Below the pieces are notes generated by a model. The model was not told where the DNA came from. It saw only the letters and a list, made by a program, of their open reading frames with translations, and did not search any database. Below are positions 23,300 through 26,639 of a DNA stretch of 26,639 nt, piece by piece (the stretch's first letter is position 1; every line of letters starts with the position of its first letter). The translations under genes and the position numbers were made by a program. Source of the DNA: an uncultured Lachnospiraceae bacterium (GTDB lineage: Bacteria; Bacillota; Clostridia; Lachnospirales; Lachnospiraceae); NCBI GenBank assembly GCA_934339365.1, contig CAKRHW010000021.1, positions 1 through 26,639 of the forward strand, written 5' to 3'.

Positions 23300-23824
23300 A
23301 TGAGTAAAAATTTGAATAAAAAGATAGAAACAAGCTTTCGACGTGAGAATCGAAAGCTTGTATGGATTTTGTATGTTAATATTTTTCTATGTAATCTGAT
23401 TTTAGCATACATGATTCAAAAAAATCTAGGCTTAGAAAAAAGTGAAAGAGATTTTAGTATGCAGGGATTTTTTCATGCATATGGGGAATGGATGATAATC
23501 AGTGCACTTGGATTTGTGAATATAATTTTGATTCTTTTTTATTTTGCAAAACAGAGAATCAAAATAAATGTAATTCTATTTTTGTGTGGAATAACAAGGG
23601 GAAGTTGTATACGGCTTCAGTTACAGGAATTTTTGATGCTTTATTTTATACCGGCTGTCAGTGCAGCAATCCTGAATATGCTGTATCTCTTAGCAATACA
23701 TAAGCTCAATGGATGGTATATGAGTAGTGGATGGCTCGCCTTTTTGTGGCTTGGTGTATACTATATATTTTCTGTTCTTTTCATTTTATGTGTGCTTAAT
23801 ATCTTTGGAAAAATAAAAAAATGA
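23300..23824 (+). CDS. Small FtsX-like membrane protein, probable ABC permease subunit
   Basis: A 174-residue protein with about four hydrophobic segments. The region INVILFLCGITRGSCIRLQLQEFLMLYF between membrane helices resembles the FtsX/MacB core (pattern: charged loop, LRxxGxxR, then helix), but the protein lacks the large outer domain of MacB. It starts 20 bp after the DUF4129-like gene, and the MacB-like permease follows by 31 bp, so it probably forms half of an asymmetric permease pair. Codons 11-21 coincide with a perfect 11-bp inverted repeat. Family assignment is by pattern only. Confidence 0.6.
   Translation: MSKNLNKKIETSFRRENRKLVWILYVNIFLCNLILAYMIQKNLGLEKSERDFSMQGFFHAYGEWMIISALGFVNIILILFYFAKQRIKINVILFLCGITRGSCIRLQLQEFLMLYFIPAVSAAILNMLYLLAIHKLNGWYMSSGWLAFLWLGVYYIFSVLFILCVLNIFGKIKK
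23331..23360 (+). promoter_or_regulatory. Perfect hairpin inside the start of the small permease gene
   Basis: CAAGCTTTCGA (23331-23341) pairs perfectly with TCGAAAGCTTG (23350-23360) across an 8-nt loop. It sits 31 nt after the start codon of the gene at 23300 and 52 nt after the previous stop codon. It could reduce transcription or translation of the ABC genes relative to the MoxR genes. No T tract follows. Confidence 0.45.
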
Positions 23825-23855
23825 AAGTAAAAACTTTGATGGAAATGAGGAAAAT

Positions 23856-24935
23856 ATGTTGCGTTTGGTTTTAAAAAATTTCAGGATAAATATGGGACAG
23901 TGTTTTTTACAAATTATAGAATTAGGAGTATTATTGATTTTAATCAATGTGATAGCCATAGCCATTGTAAAAGGACAGAGTCTGCAAAATTTTTTTGAAG
24001 GAAAGGAAGACTGGTATTATCTGTCAGGAGCATTAGACACAGATTTAGAAGAGGGAAAAGAACAAAAAATATTAAAGGAATTGCAGTCGCTTCCTAATGT
24101 GGAAAATGTAGCATGGCAGGAAATGGAGATTACTACAGTGGGTGGAAGAAATTATTCTTGTTATTATTTTAGCCCGGATATGGAAAAAATGAAGTGTCAT
24201 TTAGATGAAGGAAAATGGTTTGATTACCAAGAAAAGAATCAGGTAATTCTGTGTGGAAGCAGACTTGGAATGAAATATAAAATCGGAGATACCATAAAGC
24301 TAAATGGAATACCATGTAAAGTAATTGGAAAAATGGGAAGCTATGGGAGATTCTGGGATCTGAGTACGAATGCTACGAGAGGGGAAGATATTGCCAGAAT
24401 TGCAAGAGAGGTTATTTTGACCAATGCAGAAAAAACGATGAAGAAAGAGGATATGATTTACTCGGTATCAGCAATGGTAAATTTAAAATCAGATACAAAA
24501 GATTCTGTCAATGAATTAAAAAAATATGGAGAACCCATAAAAATAAGAAGAGTGATAGAACAAGTAAAATCTGAGAGTAAAAAACAGACACAGTCAGATG
24601 TCGTTCGAGGAATATTGCAACTTCTTGTGGTAATCAGTACGATGGAAATTCTTAGAGAAATATCCATACATGGAAGTACTAAAGAATATGATATTTACTA
24701 TATTTGCGGAATGTCAAGGCAAAAATATTTAAAAATGAAATGGGTGGAAGGAAGCATTCTTCTGGCTTTTGGAATTGGAATGTTTTTGTTTTTATACTAC
24801 ACTCCATTTTTTTATAATAATTCAAATATGATTGACAGTATTAGAATCGAAGGATGGAATATTTTACTTTGTATCGGAGTCGGAGTACTGTTTGTGTTGC
24901 GTAGAATAGAGGGACAATATAAGAAAAATAATTAG
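23856..24935 (+). CDS. MacB/FtsX-like ABC transporter permease
   Basis: A 359-residue protein with one N-terminal membrane segment (about 17-40), a large outer domain (about 45-245) and a C-terminal FtsX-type region with about three segments. This is the MacB-type layout. The coupling motif EYDIYYICGMSRQKYLKMKWVE (about 275-296) matches the charged loop seen in FtsX domains. MacB-type transporters act on substrates outside the membrane (peptides, lipoproteins, antibiotics). It precedes the ATPase gene by 9 bp. The transported substrate is unknown. Confidence 0.8.
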   Translation: MLRLVLKNFRINMGQCFLQIIELGVLLILINVIAIAIVKGQSLQNFFEGKEDWYYLSGALDTDLEEGKEQKILKELQSLPNVENVAWQEMEITTVGGRNYSCYYFSPDMEKMKCHLDEGKWFDYQEKNQVILCGSRLGMKYKIGDTIKLNGIPCKVIGKMGSYGRFWDLSTNATRGEDIARIAREVILTNAEKTMKKEDMIYSVSAMVNLKSDTKDSVNELKKYGEPIKIRRVIEQVKSESKKQTQSDVVRGILQLLVVISTMEILREISIHGSTKEYDIYYICGMSRQKYLKMKWVEGSILLAFGIGMFLFLYYTPFFYNNSNMIDSIRIEGWNILLCIGVGVLFVLRRIEGQYKKNN

Positions 24936-24944
24936 GAGAAAAAG

Positions 24945-25598
24945 GTGAAAAAAGAATTTATTTGTTTAAAAGATGTTTGTAAAAAATATGAAAACCTGAT
25001 GGAAAGTCATCAGGTGTTAGATCATTTTCAACTTTCAGTTGGAGAGGGAGAAATGATAGCAATTGTAGGAAAATCCGGAAAGGGAAAAACTACGTTATTA
25101 AATATTCTAGGTTTCGTTGATCGAATCGATGAGGGACAGTATTTTTTTGAAAAAGAAGATGTTGGGAAAAAAACAGAGAAAGAATTAGCAGAGATGAGAA
25201 ATGGAAAAATCGGATATGTTTTTCAAGATTTCAAATTGATTGACCGGATGAGTGCTGGTGAAAATATTGCTGTTCCCTTGTATCTTTATGGAGAAAAGGA
25301 AAGCACAATTAAGCATCGTGTAGAAAAAATGGCAGAACAACTTGGAATTGAATATTTGTTAGAGAGAAAGGTAAAGGATATTTCGGGTGGAGAAAAGCAA
25401 AGAGTGGCAATTGCCAGAGCATTAATACGGAATCCACACTTACTTTTAGCAGATGAACCAACGGGAGCTTTAGATTTAGATACGAGAAATGAAATCTTAA
25501 AGATTTTTCATCAGATTCATGATCTGGGGAAAACAATTATTATTGTGACCCATGATATGAGTGTGGCACAAAGCTGCGACAGAGTCATAGAGTTGTAA
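24945..25598 (+). CDS. ABC transporter ATP-binding protein (MacB/LolD type)
   Basis: A 217-residue nucleotide-binding domain that begins at GTG with AGGAG upstream. Walker A is GKSGKGKT (42-49, with Lys where most members have Ser), the Q-loop is VFQDF (Gln94), the signature is ISGGEKQRVAIARAL (146-160), Walker B is LLLADEPTGALD (166-177) and the switch is His203. This is the MacB/LolD/FtsE class. It should drive the two permeases just upstream. A strong terminator follows. Confidence 0.93.
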   Translation: MKKEFICLKDVCKKYENLMESHQVLDHFQLSVGEGEMIAIVGKSGKGKTTLLNILGFVDRIDEGQYFFEKEDVGKKTEKELAEMRNGKIGYVFQDFKLIDRMSAGENIAVPLYLYGEKESTIKHRVEKMAEQLGIEYLLERKVKDISGGEKQRVAIARALIRNPHLLLADEPTGALDLDTRNEILKIFHQIHDLGKTIIIVTHDMSVAQSCDRVIEL

Positions 25599-25603
25599 AT
25601 AAT

Positions 25604-25649
25604 GTAGTTAAAAAGGTCTACCTCTATTTGAGATAGACCTTTTAACTAC
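25604..25649. terminator. Bidirectional terminator between ABC operon and acyltransferase
   Basis: GTAGTTAAAAAGGTCTA (25604-25620) pairs with TAGACCTTTTAACTAC (25634-25649) except for one bulged A, with a 13-nt loop. The A-rich and T-rich arms supply U tracts on either strand. It overlaps the acyltransferase stop codon and serves both converging genes. Confidence 0.9.
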
Positions 25650-26635
25650 TTATCTGGTGAAAAATTTTTAATTAAATTTTTGGACATACTTTCTAGTGTA
25701 TTGATTAGAATAGATATAACAAGGCTACTAGCCAAAAGAAAGAGAAAAATTAGTGGTGCATATTTTAGTTTGTAAAGGAAATCTTTGAAATATATTCCAC
25801 GAATAAAGGAATGTATTAAAAAGATGTTCATAGAATGTTTGCCAAGAAAAGATAATATAGGACATAAAAAACTTACAGAGCAAATAATATCAAAACAGTA
25901 ATAAACCATATAAGCTGGGATTATTCCGTCGCAAATCTCATAAAAATTCCATGTACCTCCATTACTTCGGATTCGGTAAAATACGTAAAGAATTATGGTG
26001 TCACACAAAAAATGAAGGAAGCGATTTATAAACTTATTTTTGCAAAACTGGAAAGAAGCCATTTTTGTAAAAATATTTCTTTGTGCACAAATCAATCCTA
26101 AAACAAATGCAAGTAAGTAATGAATTATATTGGTATCGGTAGCCAGAAGCCCTAAAGTTCTAGGAAGAATAATAGAGAGAGGAATTATAATCAATCCTAA
26201 TTTTTTATAAAATAAAATGCATACAGGCATGAGAAAAATTAGAATAATAGCAAGGCTCATATACCACCAGGTTGCAACAAGGGTAGGGGTTTGAAATAGA
26301 TTAGCAAGTCCAAGTCCGTCTAATATAAAATAGAGGATTCTTTGTAGTGAACTTCCTTTATAAATAGAAAGTGGTCTGCGGTTATAGATAAAGCAAAATA
26401 ACTCACAAATTGAAAAAATCCAAAAAAAGTGGAACATGAGTTTTTTATAGCGACGTAAACAAGATTGCTCTAAATTGTTTTCATCAAAGCTTTTAGACAT
26501 TCCATAACCACTCAAAAATACAAACATTCCAACACATATCTTGCAAAAGAAAGCGATTGAATTGATGTTAGTATAAATTAGTGGACACGAAAAGTGCGAC
26601 AGATTAAAATATTTATTAGAAAGGATGTGTTTCAC
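25646..26635 (-). CDS. Acyltransferase-3 family membrane protein, 5'-truncated
   Basis: The visible 329 codons encode an OafA/WecH-like integral membrane acyltransferase with about nine or ten hydrophobic segments. FCKICVGMFVFLSGYGMSKSF is the family's second-helix motif, and KHSMNIFLIHSFIRGIYF is the typical late motif. Such enzymes O-acylate surface sugars. The N-terminal helix with the conserved His is absent or not recognisable, and the GTG at 26635 is only the first start codon before the window edge. Codons 1-19 overlap an IS-like inverted repeat (26579-26600), so the gene was probably cut by an insertion rather than merely by the window end. Activity is doubtful. Confidence 0.75.
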   Translation of the reverse strand: MKHILSNKYFNLSHFSCPLIYTNINSIAFFCKICVGMFVFLSGYGMSKSFDENNLEQSCLRRYKKLMFHFFWIFSICELFCFIYNRRPLSIYKGSSLQRILYFILDGLGLANLFQTPTLVATWWYMSLAIILIFLMPVCILFYKKLGLIIIPLSIILPRTLGLLATDTNIIHYLLAFVLGLICAQRNIFTKMASFQFCKNKFINRFLHFLCDTIILYVFYRIRSNGGTWNFYEICDGIIPAYMVYYCFDIICSVSFLCPILSFLGKHSMNIFLIHSFIRGIYFKDFLYKLKYAPLIFLFLLASSLVISILINTLESMSKNLIKNFSPDK

Positions 26636-26639
26636 TATG
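26579..26639 (+). mobile_element. Probable start of an insertion sequence (right edge)
   Basis: Bases 26579-26600 are the inverted counterpart (20 of 22) of bases 40-61. Reading inward, an AAGGATGTG ribosome site (26621-26629) is followed by an ATG at 26637, the layout of an IS left end with a transposase start. Only one codon of the presumed transposase is visible, so the family cannot be named. Confidence 0.45.

Noticed and set aside
1..26639. CRISPR arrays, tRNA or rRNA genes, phage genes
   Set aside because: No regularly spaced repeats, no tRNA-like cloverleaf and no phage structural or integrase gene were seen on either strand.

Overview
The window reads as chromosomal DNA of a low-GC, anaerobic, endospore-forming Firmicute, most likely a Lachnospiraceae-type Clostridium. 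The evidence is pyruvate formate-lyase with its activase, both dipicolinate synthase subunits (a spore-core pathway), Gram-positive lipoprotein and Sec signals, purine-rich Shine-Dalgarno sites and AT-rich codon use. The taxon is an inference from gene content; no rRNA or tRNA gene is present. Both edges carry about 61 bp of what looks like the two ends of one insertion-sequence family: a 22-bp near-identical inverted pair lies at 40-61 and 26579-26600. Both flanking genes lose their 5' ends there, so the window may be a contig bounded by repeated IS copies.

Region 1 (1-6750) is an accessory cluster. It holds a tandem array of a lipoprotein gene (A) and a small secreted two-cysteine protein gene (B), in the order A1 (5'-truncated), B1, terminator, A2, B2, A3 (31-codon remnant). 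Two ABC-2 permeases and an ABC ATPase of the bacteriocin-immunity/BcrA type follow. The recombination that left A3 also removed the terminator behind B2, joining B2 to the transporter operon. Function is unknown; a secreted antimicrobial or signalling protein with a transporter/immunity module is the leading hypothesis.

Region 2 (6800-8834) is a self-contained two-gene unit: an AAA15/21-type ATPase overlapping an RloB-family TOPRIM-like protein by 8 bp. It has its own promoter and resembles AbiL/PARIS-like anti-phage systems.

Region 3 (8861-10880, minus strand) is xpt-pbuX, for xanthine salvage and uptake, without a recognisable purine riboswitch. Divergent from it, dpaA-dpaB-asnB (10939-14251) form a probable mother-cell sporulation operon. 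A CATAnnnTA sigma-K-like -10 element lies upstream.

Region 4 (14252-19791) is metabolic. It contains a divergent DXS-like ThDP enzyme lacking the phosphate-binding arginines of true DXS, then pflB and pflA. A 173-nt highly structured element and a strong hairpin separate pflB from pflA.

Region 5 (19847-25649) starts at a good promoter. It encodes MoxR ATPase, DUF58 protein and a DUF4129-like membrane protein, with no transglutaminase, followed closely by a MacB-like ABC system (two FtsX-type permeases, one ATPase) and a strong bidirectional terminator. A 5'-truncated acyltransferase-3 gene converges on it at the right edge.
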